A stretch of 64,000 bases of DNA from Nemopilema nomurai (taxonomy: Eukaryota; Cnidaria; Scyphozoa; Rhizostomeae; Rhizostomatidae): contig ML133383.1 of NCBI GenBank assembly GCA_003864495.1, positions 145,560 to 209,559 of the forward strand, written 5' to 3'. The position numbers and the translations under genes were made by a program. Shown here one piece after another: positions 1 to 13,027 of this stretch; the stretch's first letter is position 1, and each line of letters opens with the position of its first letter. The notes beneath the pieces are model-generated. The model had not been told where the DNA came from. It worked only from the letters and a program-made list of their open reading frames with translations, and did not search any database.

Positions 1-974
1 TTTCAGAAAAGAAATTTTCAACTAAGCTATTAAAAATATCATTCAATTTGAAAGCGAATGGCGTCAATCAAAATGTTGTCAAAAATTAAATTAGTTACAG
101 AGCGAATATAATAATCATGGATAAAGGAAATCATACAATTATTTAAAAATATGTTAATAAGAAGGAGGTCTATGTTCGAGACTATAAATTAAATAAATTT
201 TAAATAAACGAAACGATGACAAACATAAGATGATGTACAACAGGAAGAATGAGACAAGAAGCGCGACTTCAGAACGCTATGTGACGTAACATGACTTAAC
301 AATAGGCACGTAAGTACAGCCACTAATAAAGGACCACTGTAACTCTCCTATCCAGCCACAACAACAACAACTATTGCGTTTCAATTCACTTCATTTTGTA
401 TTCTTCATTTTTAATAACCCCACACAACGTTTATCTAGATGTTGCGATACACATTTGCAATTTTACAGCTACTTTGAAAAGAATTGAAGGTCAGGGTGGG
501 CAAAAGCATAGTTCCACATTCCCCTCATTAGTTGTCTGAGCACTCTTTGTTTGTGTTCTCTTGGTATGAAACTGTAAAACTGTACCCTAACCAACCCTTT
601 TGCTAAAATTGTCCGTCCATCGTGCATGTATGTATGGAAGGCAATGAATCAACAAAGAACGCAATTAGATAAATCATGACACTAGGTCGGTCCAAATTTA
701 GGCAATTGGATACTTCTGTACAAGAATGCGTGACAGTCACAGTTACTAGATGATTCACAAAAAAGCACGTGACAATTGACATGTGACAATCGTTAGTAAC
801 GAATAACAATAGAGTGAGTAAACTGCGAAACACAAGATGTAAATTCGTGCATGTTATGTAAATGGTAAAACCGTATTGTCCCTGATAACAGTTTTGCGAA
901 TTAGTTCAAGTCAAAACTGCCTATCTGCAAACTAGAATGTCTGGCAAAAATGGTCAAAGCTCTAAAGTGCATAC
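1..974. other. Intron of the RASEF-like gene; no exon recognised
   Basis: AT-rich sequence left of the G3 exon. I looked on the minus strand for the NKxD and SAK motifs of a Rab and found none. Short ORFs here have no recognisable product. I read it as intron. Confidence 0.6.
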
Positions 975-1574
975 CTCTCTTGTCCAACTGTATCCCAGAG
1001 ATTCAGAGTGACACTTTTATTTTTTACTGTTACGACCTTTGTGTGACAGTCTGGGGCTGTAAAAAGGACAAGAGTGTGTATTACAAGGCGAGCTGAAAAG
1101 AAATGATGGGTTGACATCCAAGCCGGAAGCGAATCTGTCCCTCGAGTCATTAGAAAAGGGAGCCAAGGAGCCGGTGACACGCGCGATCCTTTTAAACAGA
1201 AACAAGGCTAGCAACGAATAGAATATAGTATACTAAATAAAGTTATTTAATAATCATTATAAACTTTATTGATATGGTAATTACTAGAAAAAAATTTTTC
1301 ATTTTGTTTCGGGGCAGATTTGATCTTTCTGATAAAAACAATAAATTTATGAGAAACACTATCTGAGATGACCATTTTCTATTACGTTATTATCAAGATT
1401 GCTGACAAAAATACAATAAGGCATACTAGCTGTTGATGCTCTTTGCGACGAAAACGTCCCTCGACTGATCTTTCGAATAAGACTGCTTTTTCCGACAGCC
1501 GCATCACCAACAAATATCACTTTGTACTCCTGGCCGTCACTTGGTTTGGAAGAAATGATTGGAGCAATGGGGGC
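975..1574 (-). CDS. RASEF-like: Two GTPase-domain exons of the RASEF-like gene (P-loop and G3)
   Basis: Exon 1427-1574 encodes YKVIFVGDAAVGKSSLIRK, the Rab beta-1 and P-loop, and ends in phase 1 at a GTATGC donor. Exon 975-1056 continues with KVVTVKNKSVTLNLWDTVGQER and ends in phase 2 at GTATGC. The switch I segment that joins them reads STATPDCHTK and lacks the usual T-x-G-x-D-F of Rabs. G3 is WDTVGQE instead of WDTAGQE. The next exon should start with the last base of Arg and is not seen in 1-974. Confidence 0.88.
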
Positions 1575-4500
1575 CTAGGGACAACAAGTCAAAATAAGCA
1601 CAGGGAAACAGGGAGCATACCATTATGGGCAATCATGCCAAAACAAGTTGACGGGCTACCAATCAACTGAAAGTTCAACAAATAAACACTATTTTTATAT
1701 CAGTACCAAACAGAGTTCTGCTAGACAACCCGGAAGAAATATATGATGGCTAAAGAGCCAGGTCTGGTGCTACGATATCGTTTCACTTAATTAGGAGTGT
1801 TTTTACAAGGTGACACTTTAATCTACTCCTTACGTAATACTGACCCCATAAAGCAGTTCTGTACATCTAAAAATCACATGTTAGCAAGTGAACTCGTAAC
1901 GGGGCTGCCCCAGTAACGCATTTACTCCTGCGCTTTCAATTTCCGGGGGGCCCAAAGTGAAACTTTGACAAGCTTTCACACATACTGTTGGTGAATTAAG
2001 GAGCATAACACGAAATTCTTTGCCATGTTTTGGGGGGCCCTATCAACTTTGGGCCCAGAGCCCTGGCAGTTGTAAATGGGACCCTGGGTTGCCCCACAGT
2101 AAAGACAGTCCAATACAATGAAGGGGAGAGTTTAGATTTAGTGAAAAATGACATGGCTAATAAGTTTGCTTTGAATAAAAACGACCACTGATAAATTAGA
2201 AAGGCCGTCTTTTGCTTACTTTGACGGGGGTACTCGTCTTCTTTGGTAGAGCGGGGGGTACCTTCGGCGTGGATTGGATCAAATCTGGAACAGGGAGAGG
2301 CGGTGTGCTCGAGACAGTTACATCCGGGATACTATCATCGAAAGACGGTTCTGAGACAAGAGAATTGCGCTGGCTTTTCGAAATGGGCATGATTCCATTG
2401 GGGAAACCAAACATTCTCGAGCCTCGTTTTCGCTGTAGGTCGGGACTATCGGGTGACCGGGGTGACACTTGGCCTTCCCGCCATAAAATGCTCGTGTTCA
2501 GGTTGACGTCAACACGCTCTTGCAATGTCTTGTTCGCGTTTCTACAAGGAGAACAGGCACGTGTCTCAGAATGCAGCAATAATCGACAACGAGGATATCA
2601 TAAGAGGGAATCAGTTATAAAACGTTGTTCAACTGTCACTGCAGTCTGCACATATCAATCAGCGGCTGGAAGCTTTTTAATGCTGAAATCAGAAAACGAT
2701 TTAAGAACGACTACCTACATCATAACCAACGACAAAACTTGAAGCGAGAAATTTAATGAATGTAAACGCTACGGAGGACTAATAACGATGCTTTTAAAGA
2801 ATCAAGGAATCCCAAATTACATGTTATGATTAGCTGATGTAGTTTTTGCATGTCACTTGTGCAACGAACGTTATGCAGTCTGTCATGTTTGTACGTATGT
2901 TTCTGCCTTGCACGTAAGCTCTAGAAGAACCCCTTATGTCAATCTACATGTACAATGGCCAATGGCTCAAGCAAAACACAAGCCAAAAATGCATTATGTT
3001 TATTATGTTTATGTTTACGTAGTGTTTACGTGGGCTGCATTGTGGTCGTAGTGCGTAGAAGTAGCTCCCATTAGGCGTTAAATCTGACAAGCTCATATAC
3101 GCTTTAATCATCAAAATCAAACGAAATCATCGGTGATTACGAAAGAATCACAAAATCGCAAAATCACATAATCATGGAAAGCTGCTGCCAGTCTACAAGC
3201 CAAAAGGGCCTTACCTCAGATCCTGGAGTTCTTGGGTCAGGTTGTTGATGTTCATATCAAAATATTCCCTCTCCTCCAAAGCGTCCTGGTACTTTCTGTA
3301 GCATCTAGAGAGAGAAGCGAAGGTTGAGACATAACAACAATGCAACATTTAAATAGTCAATTATTGAAGCCCATTTCATGTGGCATACAATAAAGGATAC
3401 ATGAATTTCTGCCGTTCGCGTTGCGAATGAAACAATTTAACAGAAGAATTAGAGCTTTGAGCTATAAGAAAAAACAGTGGAGCGGCTAAAAGTTTGCTTC
3501 TACAGTAAAAAATTGGCTTAAATGAATCGATCATGTTTCATAATACTCAATGTACCACTGAAATACCTCTTGATTGTCAGGTAACACGTTCATTTAACGG
3601 TACACCTAGCTAAAGCAATGAAATTGCAACCACTCGTTTATTTGCTCAGACATAAAGATTAATTTTTGAAACATTTCAATGATCGAGCCAAATTGAGCGT
3701 CCTTCGTATGATGAATTTGCTTCACTGCGGAGGTGCAAGATGTTTTGCCTCGCTGCGGAGTATCAACATATTCTGCTTCCCTGCGGAGTAGCAAGATGGT
3801 TCGCAATAATAAACAACGCAATTTAAAACCAACCGTTTGTAATCTTCTCTGTTCGCATCCGCAGCCTTTGATACTTTAATCATCTGATCTTGCATGTCGC
3901 TACAACTTTGGACAACCTGTGATAATTTCTGGTTCAGCAGCCGGTTTTCCTATTAGGACAAATGCTCGGTGTAAATATTTTCAGAATCGGCACAGCATAA
4001 TAGTTCACTGTTAGCAAACAGTAATGGCGTATTTGCGATTTAGGCCACTTGCGTACATACTTCTACTGACACCGCTAAAACTTATGAGCAAACAAATGAA
4101 ATATGAAGGTAGGCTAATATAAGAGTACAGGCTTTTATTGCAATGAATAATAAGATTTTGTGATTTTTGTTGGACTTCAAGTGAAAACTTTCTCAAAAAA
4201 AAATTTCAACAAAACATCAAAATTATTTCCTCTATGCTAAATTTAACTTCACTGTTACTGGAAAAAGAGTTCATGCCAATAGTTTTAGGGGGGAATATTA
4301 ATGTTGAGTTTAGACAACTTGAAACAGAGTACTCATGCATGCCTAGCTTCTTTGCCACAAAAACTAGAAAAAGTTACGCAACTAAAACGTTTTAAACAAA
4401 CCTGCGATAGATGATCGTTTTCGTTTCTCAATTGAAGCTCTGACTTAGTGGCTGATCCCAGCTGTTTCTCGAGCTGTAAAATTCGCAAAGCAAAGGAGAT

Positions 4501-7500
4501 TTGTCATCTTTATCGCCTCACTGTACAATAAAGATAATCTCAGCTTTCTTAACAACATGACATGGTTACCCCAAGTATTTCTAAGTAATGCTTATGGAAA
4601 CATCCAGATGTGTGCATGGACTGCTTAAATGGTGGTGACACAAATAACGGTCCTAAACATTTCAAGAAATTGAAAAGAGAACTGGGGAGGCAAGAACACA
4701 AAGTAACATTGTGCACTAAGATTAAAAAGGCTACTGAAACTACATCCATATCTGTTCGCTGTATAGAAAGTGCTATGATGTATTTTGAAGTAAAATGAAC
4801 TGGCTTATGACCACGTGCCAAACATTCTAGGAGAATGATATCAGACAGCGACAAGACAAGACTGTTTATTTAGATATCGAAGATTTAGAAATCCCAGTGT
4901 GCTGCAGGCAAATAGAGCATTATGCGACTTCAACTGACCCTTTCCTTTAACTCCTTCAGTTGTTGATACTCTTCTAACGATTTTTCCAGCCTTACTTCAG
5001 CCTAGAATATAAACAGTGGTGTATTTAAAAATTTCAAATTGCCCCCTTTTTCAATTACCCCCATTGCCACAATGCCCCAGCATCAAATTAATAGGACTTA
5101 TTTTGGAATTATAGTCACAAACGGGATATCACTCCCACGATTGCAAAAAAATGGATTGAAAATTGTGACCGAGCCCCAACTAGTAATGAACCCTGATCCT
5201 TAACCAACACGGAACGAAATTCATTTTTGTATTTTGACAAATAGTTACCTCTAATAAACAAACAGTTTGAAAAAACTAATTCCAATTTCAATTCACTAAA
5301 GACAAGATTTTGAGTTAAGTTTGAAGAATCTCCAGCGTCCCTCTTCCAACCACCCCCCCCCCCACCCTTCCCAAAAAAATTGCTTGCTCCTCACTCCCAA
5401 ACAAAACCTTACAAGGTTTGGTTTAAGAATCTTCTCAACAAATACGCTACTCACCTCAGATTTCATTTTTAAGGCATCAAGAAGGTCGCTTTCTTTCGTT
5501 TCTAGAATACGGTTGAATTCAAGACGAAGATGATCTTCTCTCTCGCTATGCTACAGAGGAAAACACAAAAAGACTAACAAGTGCCTACTCGACTGCAAAC
5601 ACATCGGGTCAAAGAAACGCATAAGAAATCTTCTTAACTTGGGCCAAGGGCGTGACATTGAAATGAAAATAGATTCGATTTGTTTTACTCGAAATTCATC
5701 GTGGTAAGACTAACATATTTTGGCCTTTTAATCACACCAAAATACCATCTTGTCTTTGTTCAAAGAAGGGGCATTAAAATCTCAGGGAATTTCGTTATGC
5801 CAAACGAGATAAATGGCACAAATCTTCGTGAGAAAGCGAAATGTGTCTATGTGTCATTTTTACCACAACTCTTTCAAGCTGAAAGAACTGCATTAGCATT
5901 GGATACTTTGGACCAATTTTGATCACAAAATCGAATGCAGATAACCGGTCTGTAGCAAACGCTTACAACATTGTTGAGGCATCGACCGATTTAAGTGATC
6001 AGAAAAAATTGACCAGGGCCTTGCAAGAGGCATACTCGCTTTATGAACGATTAAGAACATTAGTGCTTAGGCCAAGACGTAGTTGTGTTAGGTACCTTGT
6101 CCTGCAGTTGTTCCTCCTCGCGTAGAAGCTGTTGCTCCATTTCCTCGTAAACACGAGCCAGTTCTTCCTCATGCTGCTCAGCTTTGCTGAAATTTATACA
6201 ACAATGATAAGGATATAATGAGTACCAAGATGATGCGCCTCCACATAGGCTTCACGGCGGCAGGATGATGAAAAGATTAGACAAATGGGTGACATAAAAG
6301 ACGATACTGTAAGGATTTTACAATATCGTAAAGGCATATTTAGAAAATCGACATGCCTCCGTTACGTTTATGAGGATAGGGGGGGGGGGGGTGTGTGGGG
6401 GTGGTGAGAGCACACAAGCATTTGTAGACCGTTGCCCCCAAAAAACCACCCAACGAACACTTGCAACGAACGTTGACAACAAATTGATTAGAAGAAATTA
6501 CATGATGATGATCAATTTGATCAAATAACACATTCATCAAAATATTCAATGCAGTTCACTACTAACAATAGACTAATGAACTACTAACTACTACTAACTA
6601 AAGCGAAAGTAACTCGATTCTCTGTTTTGTAAACGCAAATAGTGAGGGTTTTTGAAGGCAATATGAGAATCCCAAGGTGATAAATATCTAGCATAGCTGG
6701 GACATGTTAGGCCCTGACACTGCTTACCCGCAAGCACCACTCGATGTCACAATGTGGTAAAAGTGACAAAACCATGCATGCCGTTCGAGAATGCAGTACC
6801 TTCTGAACATCTTTCCTACCCACCAACAGACATTATGTTAATCGTCTTTATTATGACTTTCATGTGAGAAAATGGCGAAATGGTTATGGAAATTACAACG
6901 TAAAGTTCTTACGCTTCGATTGCTATTATTTATTATGTTACTATTCTAGTCCACCTCATTCTAGATATATGAACAACAGTGGACAACAAACCAAACTGAA
7001 ATGGTGAATGGGCTAGGTTAAATTACAGCTGATTATTTTGATGGTTGATGCAACAACAACAACAACAACAACAACAACAAAGATGGGCTCCTACCTTTTA
7101 AGCAGCTTATCCAGCTCTTGACACTTAATGTATGCCCTTTGAAACTCAGCCACCATACCTTTGAGGAAGTCTTCGAAGGGGGGGACTAGGTCAGAGTTGT
7201 ACACAGACAGCTGCTGCCAAAGTTGGCGAATTGTCTGGTTCCTAAAAAGCAGGACACGATCATTTAATAAATGAAGACGGGGAGCTTAGAGTGCAGGCCA
7301 CCATGGAAAAGACCGCATGGACATTATGATTAATATCTCATTCAAGAAAACAGTGCCTTTGTTTTGGAAAATTAACAGCGAAGACTGAAGTTATAAAGGA
7401 ATGAGAAAAGAACGGGCTACTGTGATCAACTTAAAGGGATTCATAAATTTTTAATGTTGGTTCCATGAATTATAAATGACGATTAATTAAACAAAAACGT

Positions 7501-10500
7501 ATGACGTGAACGGAGATGGTTGAGGGCTTTCCTTTCAAAAGGAGTGTCTGTTCATTGGTGGATTGCTATCGATTCGTTACGAAGCAATTGCGGTTAGCAA
7601 TCAACAGGGACTGTCTTTTTCAGGGAGCGGGGGATTGTTTGGGGGCATGAATACCCCAAATTTCCACTTAGAAGCCTTGTACAAAGTCCCAAATGATTCA
7701 CTTGCCACATGGTCGGGTATAAGAAAAATCGTAGCAAAAATACTGCCTTTGGAAAAACAGAAACTAACATAGGTAGCAGGTCATTCGGAATTTTATCCAA
7801 AAAGAGGACTTGATGCCCGAGAGGATCTCTTCGAAGAAGGACATTACCCCTTGGCCTTTTTCAAAAAGCGCGCCATTTTCAAAGTGCCAACTCATTTCGA
7901 TGTTTCTTAAAATAACATTAATGAGGATAGAACTGGGAGAATCAAATTCCATTACAATGCTTGCGTTTAAAAGTCAATCCACTTAAGGAAACACAACCTA
8001 TCCCTAAATATGTTTTCCTTACTTTCTTGTTCATAACTACACGGTATTTCAACGCTCCCAGCCCCCTCAATTTTTAACGATGAAATGTCATAAGCAATAT
8101 GCGATGGACATGGAACAATGTTCCTTATCATTTCTCATGCCATCTATCTTATTCGAATAACGAGCTCTGACGCCAAAGTATCTAGCTATGAAAGGCACTC
8201 GAAAATAGCTGCGCCAAAACATTGGTGGCACGCGAAATTATTTTGATGTTATGGCTCAAGCATAAAGCTATATGCTGATAAATGAGACATTGGGGGCAAA
8301 CAAAACGTCAGCCTTCTTTTTGCATGTGGTCAGACATACCTTTCTTAGGCATATCTTTCTTAGACTTATCTATCTTGGACACCTCGACTTGATGGAGGAA
8401 ACTAGAAATGAATAATTCTTTAGCCTACGTCAACCTTTCCATGCACTTTTTAATATTTTAAAGAGCATTGGCAAAGGCTGAGGGGGTTAACAGGAGGACA
8501 GGAGCCCCTATTTTTACTTCCTGACCTTGCCGTGATGTAATTTCGTGACGAAGATAGGTAGCCTTTATAAAACAAACGTTGGATTGGGGAAATGGGAGAG
8601 TTGAGCAAAGTTTACATTGCTACGAATTAGGGATTACCAAACAAAACACGTCTGTAATCTGTAAAGAAATAAAAAGACACTCCTCTAGAGAACATATTGA
8701 GAAATACTTGAGAATCATGGTTATAGAAAGCTTAGAAATGTTGCAATCGCTTTAGCTGTCGGGTTCTTTAGTTGTTGCTAGATACAGATTGAAGGAAATT
8801 GCAACTTTCCTGCAATATTCTGGACTGAAAACCGCCTTTTTGTGTCAACCCCTTTAATCTACATTCCGATTTGAGAAAAACTGAGAACAAATCAGCCTCG
8901 ATGTTCTATACAAAAAGGTGTTTTGCCAAAAGCAGCTGCAAGTGCACGAATCAATAGTAGCGTAATCTCTGCATATCCTGTAAGGACAGTTTTGTCGGGT
9001 GTTAGGCTCATCTATAGTACCTGCTATTCATTGAAATTGTTATCAGGGTTAACCGTCATGAAAGTGGTAAACACAGCAAAGTTCAAAAGGAATATTCCAA
9101 ACAAGTTCTCGCTTCGTTGACAAGGTGTCCACAAGCTATAACGTAAAACGATTTCTATCTGATTTCTGACGCCTCCTCGCATCGAATTCTTGTGGATGCA
9201 CAAAATTAATTTGAACATTGGTAGGATGACGATAAAAATATAGCAAACATCGGTGAAATTCAACGCTGCAGTATCGTTGCAAACTTCCAGCAATACGATA
9301 CGGTACAGAGGGGATTCTACAAACATGCCTGGTACAAGAACGGATCTTTGTAAATAAAATTTGAATCCTTGACAACGAATAAACTGGTATCGGAATATCC
9401 ACATTTGGTTCCCTTCTAACCAACCTGTGGGTAAATCTAGTACTTGTTTTAACTTTTATAACAGCCAGGATATGAAACAGTTTTAAAGGTGCATCAAGAA
9501 CCGTCTAGCCAGATAACATGATTCACAGAGCTGATTGGTAACAAGACTTTATGCACACTTTCTCATTGCCGGCTTTCCCCCCGACTGTCACTGAAATAGA
9601 AATACTTAAATGCTCATATTTGTAAATTTTGATATGGCCACAGTGACAGGAAAATTTGCTTGAATTTGCAATGACAAATGTAACACAGCCATTCGTGGCG
9701 TGATGTTAACCAGAACGCGTTAGCTTCAGTCTTTGCACAATACTTACCCAGAAACAAACGGAAGGTTCTCCAATGCGGCATCCATTTGCTCGCTACTGAA
9801 TTCTTCACCGACCATCATCGAATAGTTTGAAAATCCTTCACAGAGATAGCACAATTCTCATCAATTATTCAGGCCGCTCTGTGGAAGGTTCTGTGTGCAA
9901 AGATTGCTAACAAGCCAAGGCCAGACTTGCAAACTTCTGCCATCTGTTTGGCTATTTCTTAAAATAACATTAACGAATAAAAGAGGATTTACTGAGCGCA
10001 TTGTTTGACAGCGCGATCTCAAGAGTCCTGGGACGAATTTCGTTTCCCCATTGGTGGGAACACAGAAAGGCGCATGACACAGCAAATTAATCGTCCTTTT
10101 GATTATCAAATAATGGCTTTAAACTTGGCTGCGTCGGCTGACCTTTGCAGTTTATTCTCCCAATAAAAAACGACTATTTCAATAATTACCAAAGGACTGA
10201 GAAACAATTTTTGCTAGTTTGCAAAATCAAGTGCGATTAAGGCTAAGAAAGCATAAGCCGAAAATACATTTAATGTCAGGCCCTTTTGAGGACCGGTGAT
10301 TTGAAATTGAAATTGGGGAGAGGACGTCCCTACATTTGACATTTTTCTGGCAACTTCAACCCAACAGATAAATTGTGGTTATGAAATAACGGATAATAAG
10401 CCTTCAAGGATGTCAGCAGTCTAGTAAAATACGGTCATGATACTAAAGAACTACAAAGACCTTTCCCTAGGGTTTTCAGCATAAACGTGGACCAGTTCTA

Positions 10501-13027
10501 AATACCAAAACAATGATCTGGCCTATAACAATATCGGGGTGCTGCTTCTCTTGGAATTATGGAGCATAAAGAATCGAAGATACAGGGGTAAACACAGGCT
10601 CCTAGCTTGAAAATAAATAAGAAGCGAAGGTTCAATGGAATCAAATGAGCCACAACGGATCAAGTTTGTGTAACCAAAAAGTCGCTAAATAGCTGAAGAA
10701 AAGCAGGGGACTTCGTAATTCCGTGCGTCTTTAGTATCACAAGCATTCGTGTTAGCCCAGCGGAGGGTAACAAAAATACTAAAGGGGATATTATTTTTAG
10801 CCGCCCTGGAACTACCCTGGGTACCAGACTCGCTATATGGAAAATAATAGAGACTATTTTTTTATACATAGTGAGTCTGGTACCCATGGTATTCTGGAAC
10901 GAGCGTCGGATCGCGAACGCATGACTGAAACTGATGGCGAAGTTACAAATCCTCAAAGCGAACAGAGCAGCGTAAATTGAGCGTGATGTTGCATATATAT
11001 TTCTATGTGTTTTTCTATAAAGTAATATCGGTTGGAGAAACACTCCTAAAATGGTGTTTTCACTTAAAAGCGTGGAGTTTCAAAAACAAAATTAATTTCT
11101 TGAAAGACAAGACTGCTGTGAAATGATGCTTTTATATGAGAGAAAAATCGCATTGGACTGAACTTAACAAAACCACTGACCCTTGGAGACATAAAAAGAG
11201 ACAAGCTTTTGTTTTGGTAACAGCTTATTAACCTGGAAACTGCAATTTCCATAAGAAACTTATCTTTGGGTGGATCACCGTGGTCATTGTGAAGACCTCG
11301 CTAAGAATCTACAAAAATGTACTCGCTATTGGAAACATGAATGTGAACATTTCCTGGGTAACGTCCCTAAGGCAATAGTTTTAGGCAAATCCTATTTCAA
11401 AATGGTTTAAAAGGGCGATGGAGCCCGACTGACAAACACAATGTTCTACCCTTTGTTGTGTGATGCACAATAAGATAATACTAATAAGGCTACTTAAGCT
11501 CCGAATTAGGTGATCTAACCAAAGAAATAAGAATACCTACCCTCCAAATAAGGTGACCCCATTGATCCTTTTCATCACTGAGTCCCAGCCCTCCACCAGG
11601 GACGCACTCTTTCTTGCCACTTCGGCCTCGAGTATCAAATCATGCAAACTCGTCTCTGACGTGGAGTGAATTGAATTCAACTCAACACCACTGCAACTCA
11701 AAATTCTGTCGTACAGGCCCTCCTGGCCTTCATCTGCGCTTTCGAAAATTAGATTCCCGACAGTCTCGTTATCAACTCGTGCTTCTACATACATTCGCTG
11801 ATCCTCGCCAGCATCCTTGTCCTCCATATCAGTCACGTGGTCACAATCCGATGCCTGACTGCCTGATGACTGCGAATAGTCACTTGTGGGTGAAAATAAC
11901 CGGCGCTCTTTGTCACTATCGAGTCCTATGTCTGGCCCTTCCACGTCAAGTCCAAACGTTTCGCGATTGTCCGCCGCGCAGCTCAAATCACTAATTACCG
12001 AATGTTTGATGTCATTTCGAACATTCTCAGTCCAATCTTGACTTGTGTGAAGCCACCGTGGGCAACTTCTCTCGTTGCTTAGAGACGCCCCACCAAAAAA
12101 ATTCGGAGAACTCGAAGTTCCATCACGTGCCAAAGGGCGAGCGTTTGTGCTTGTATACAATCCTAAGTTAGACAATGTATGAGCATCGACAATTTTCAGC
12201 AGATCAAGAATAGCATCTTTGGCGAATCCGCTCCCTGGAAATATCTGTGTGTTTTTGGCCGCGTTTCGAGGTTCGCGCGAAAGGCTCCTTCGCTCGTAAA
12301 TTTTCGGTGAGCTATTTCTGGTCGACGATTCGGACTCGTTGCCATCTGGCGGTGAACGGTCGCAAACTTCCGATTCGGTCAGTTCATCAGAACTTCTCGA
12401 TAACTGTTCCCTATTTTCGCTGATGCGTTTTCTTCTCATAGATGGGCTTCGTAGAAACGATGGCCTCGAAGGACTTTGCGAATACGGTTGCGCCTCGGTA
12501 TGAACAAGTCCCTCCCCCTCGAAAACATCGTCTGGGTGTTTTTCGCGGTCTGTATTCCCAAGAGCACGCGTTCGGTCCGGTACAATAAACTTTAAATCAT
12601 TATTCTCGTCGACTCTGGAATAACCGCTCTCCTCGTGTCCCTGTCTGTAGTTCTCTGTTGATTTAGCTTGCATTCCTTCACTGTCGACGGTCGAACGAAA
12701 TTCACGAAATGAATACGCATCTTTGTGTTCGCTCCCGTCTCTCCCCGGTTGCAAAGGTAACAAGCTGGGCTTCTCTGTGTCTTCGTTCCGATTCGCAGTG
12801 TCGCTCTCCCTAGACAAGGCCAGAAAAGCCTCTGTGAATCCATCCAAAGTCACTTTGCCTTTGCCTTCCTTATCTATGGTCGAGAAAACAAGGTGCAGTT
12901 GAGATTCTGTAAAACTATTACTTATTTCACTGGAAGCACACAGCTCATCGATCGAGATATACCCTTTCTGTTGTTTGTCTAGCAAAGAAAATAATTCCTT
13001 CGCTGTTTCCAAGACTTGTGAATCCAT
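975..13027 (-). CDS. RASEF-like: EF-hand / coiled-coil / Rab GTPase protein (RASEF-CRACR2A-Rab44 family), 3' end beyond window
   Basis: Large Rab-type protein; family members link calcium or scaffold signals to membrane traffic. I joined eleven exons in consistent phase with GT-AG borders: 11541-13027, 7095-7241, 6096-6186, 5455-5550, 4939-5001, 4402-4473, 3834-3949, 3215-3304, 2220-2541, 1427-1574 and 975-1056, giving about 904 residues. Order: paired EF-hand region (residues ~7-70), a ~420-residue polar, probably disordered stretch rich in Ser/Arg/Asp, a conserved block with LWQQL then FEDFLKG, a coiled coil through seven exons (motif VYEEMEQQL), a Pro-rich linker (STPPLPVP), then the GTPase. 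P-loop GDAAVGKSS and G3 WDTVGQER are readable. The G4 and G5 motifs and C-terminal cysteines must lie left of the window. The start is the ATG heading the EF-hand exon. RASEF, CRACR2A and Rab44 share this order, so the exact orthologue is unsettled. Confidence 0.9.
7051..7080. repeat. (CAA)n microsatellite
   Basis: Ten consecutive CAA units within the intron just left of the 7095-7241 exon (RASEF-like gene). Confidence 0.95.
7242..11540. other. 4.3-kb first coding intron of the RASEF-like gene
   Basis: Lies between the EF-hand exon and the LWQQL exon. It contains unassigned ORFs of up to 127 codons (about 9024-9423 and 10660-11043) with no recognisable domain, and one inverted-repeat hairpin near 10803-10900. 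No other gene seen. Confidence 0.6.
10803..10900. repeat. Inverted-repeat hairpin, MITE-like
   Basis: The arms share GGGTACCAGACTC followed by GCTAT or ACTAT, facing each other across a short AT-rich loop with a run of T. Arm similarity extends outward with mismatches. Probably a decayed foldback or MITE. No clear target duplication was found. Confidence 0.6.
11541..13027 (-). CDS. RASEF-like: First coding exon of the RASEF-like gene: EF hands plus long disordered region
   Basis: A single 1487-nt exon, far larger than the other ten (63-322 nt). It begins MDSQVLETAKELFSLLD and carries two EF-hand-like loops, DKQQKGYISIDE and DKEGKGKVTLDG. Both have Lys at loop position 5 and the second ends in Gly instead of Glu, so calcium binding is doubtful. 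The rest is low in hydrophobic residues, with Ser/Arg patches (RSPSMRRKRIS) typical of phosphorylated linkers. It ends LFGG followed by a GTAGGT donor, and the split Gly codon is completed by the next exon. Confidence 0.88.

Noticed and set aside
5680..6125. Plus-strand ORFs of 80 and 68 codons
   Set aside because: Antisense to the RASEF-like gene, overlapping its 6096-6186 exon; no homology.
9024..9423. Minus-strand ORFs (126 and 95 codons) with hydrophobic stretches, considered as a receptor fragment
   Set aside because: No receptor motifs; inside a RASEF-like intron and AT-rich.
10660..11043. 127-codon minus-strand ORF
   Set aside because: Overlaps the inverted-repeat hairpin and has no domain; intronic chance ORF.
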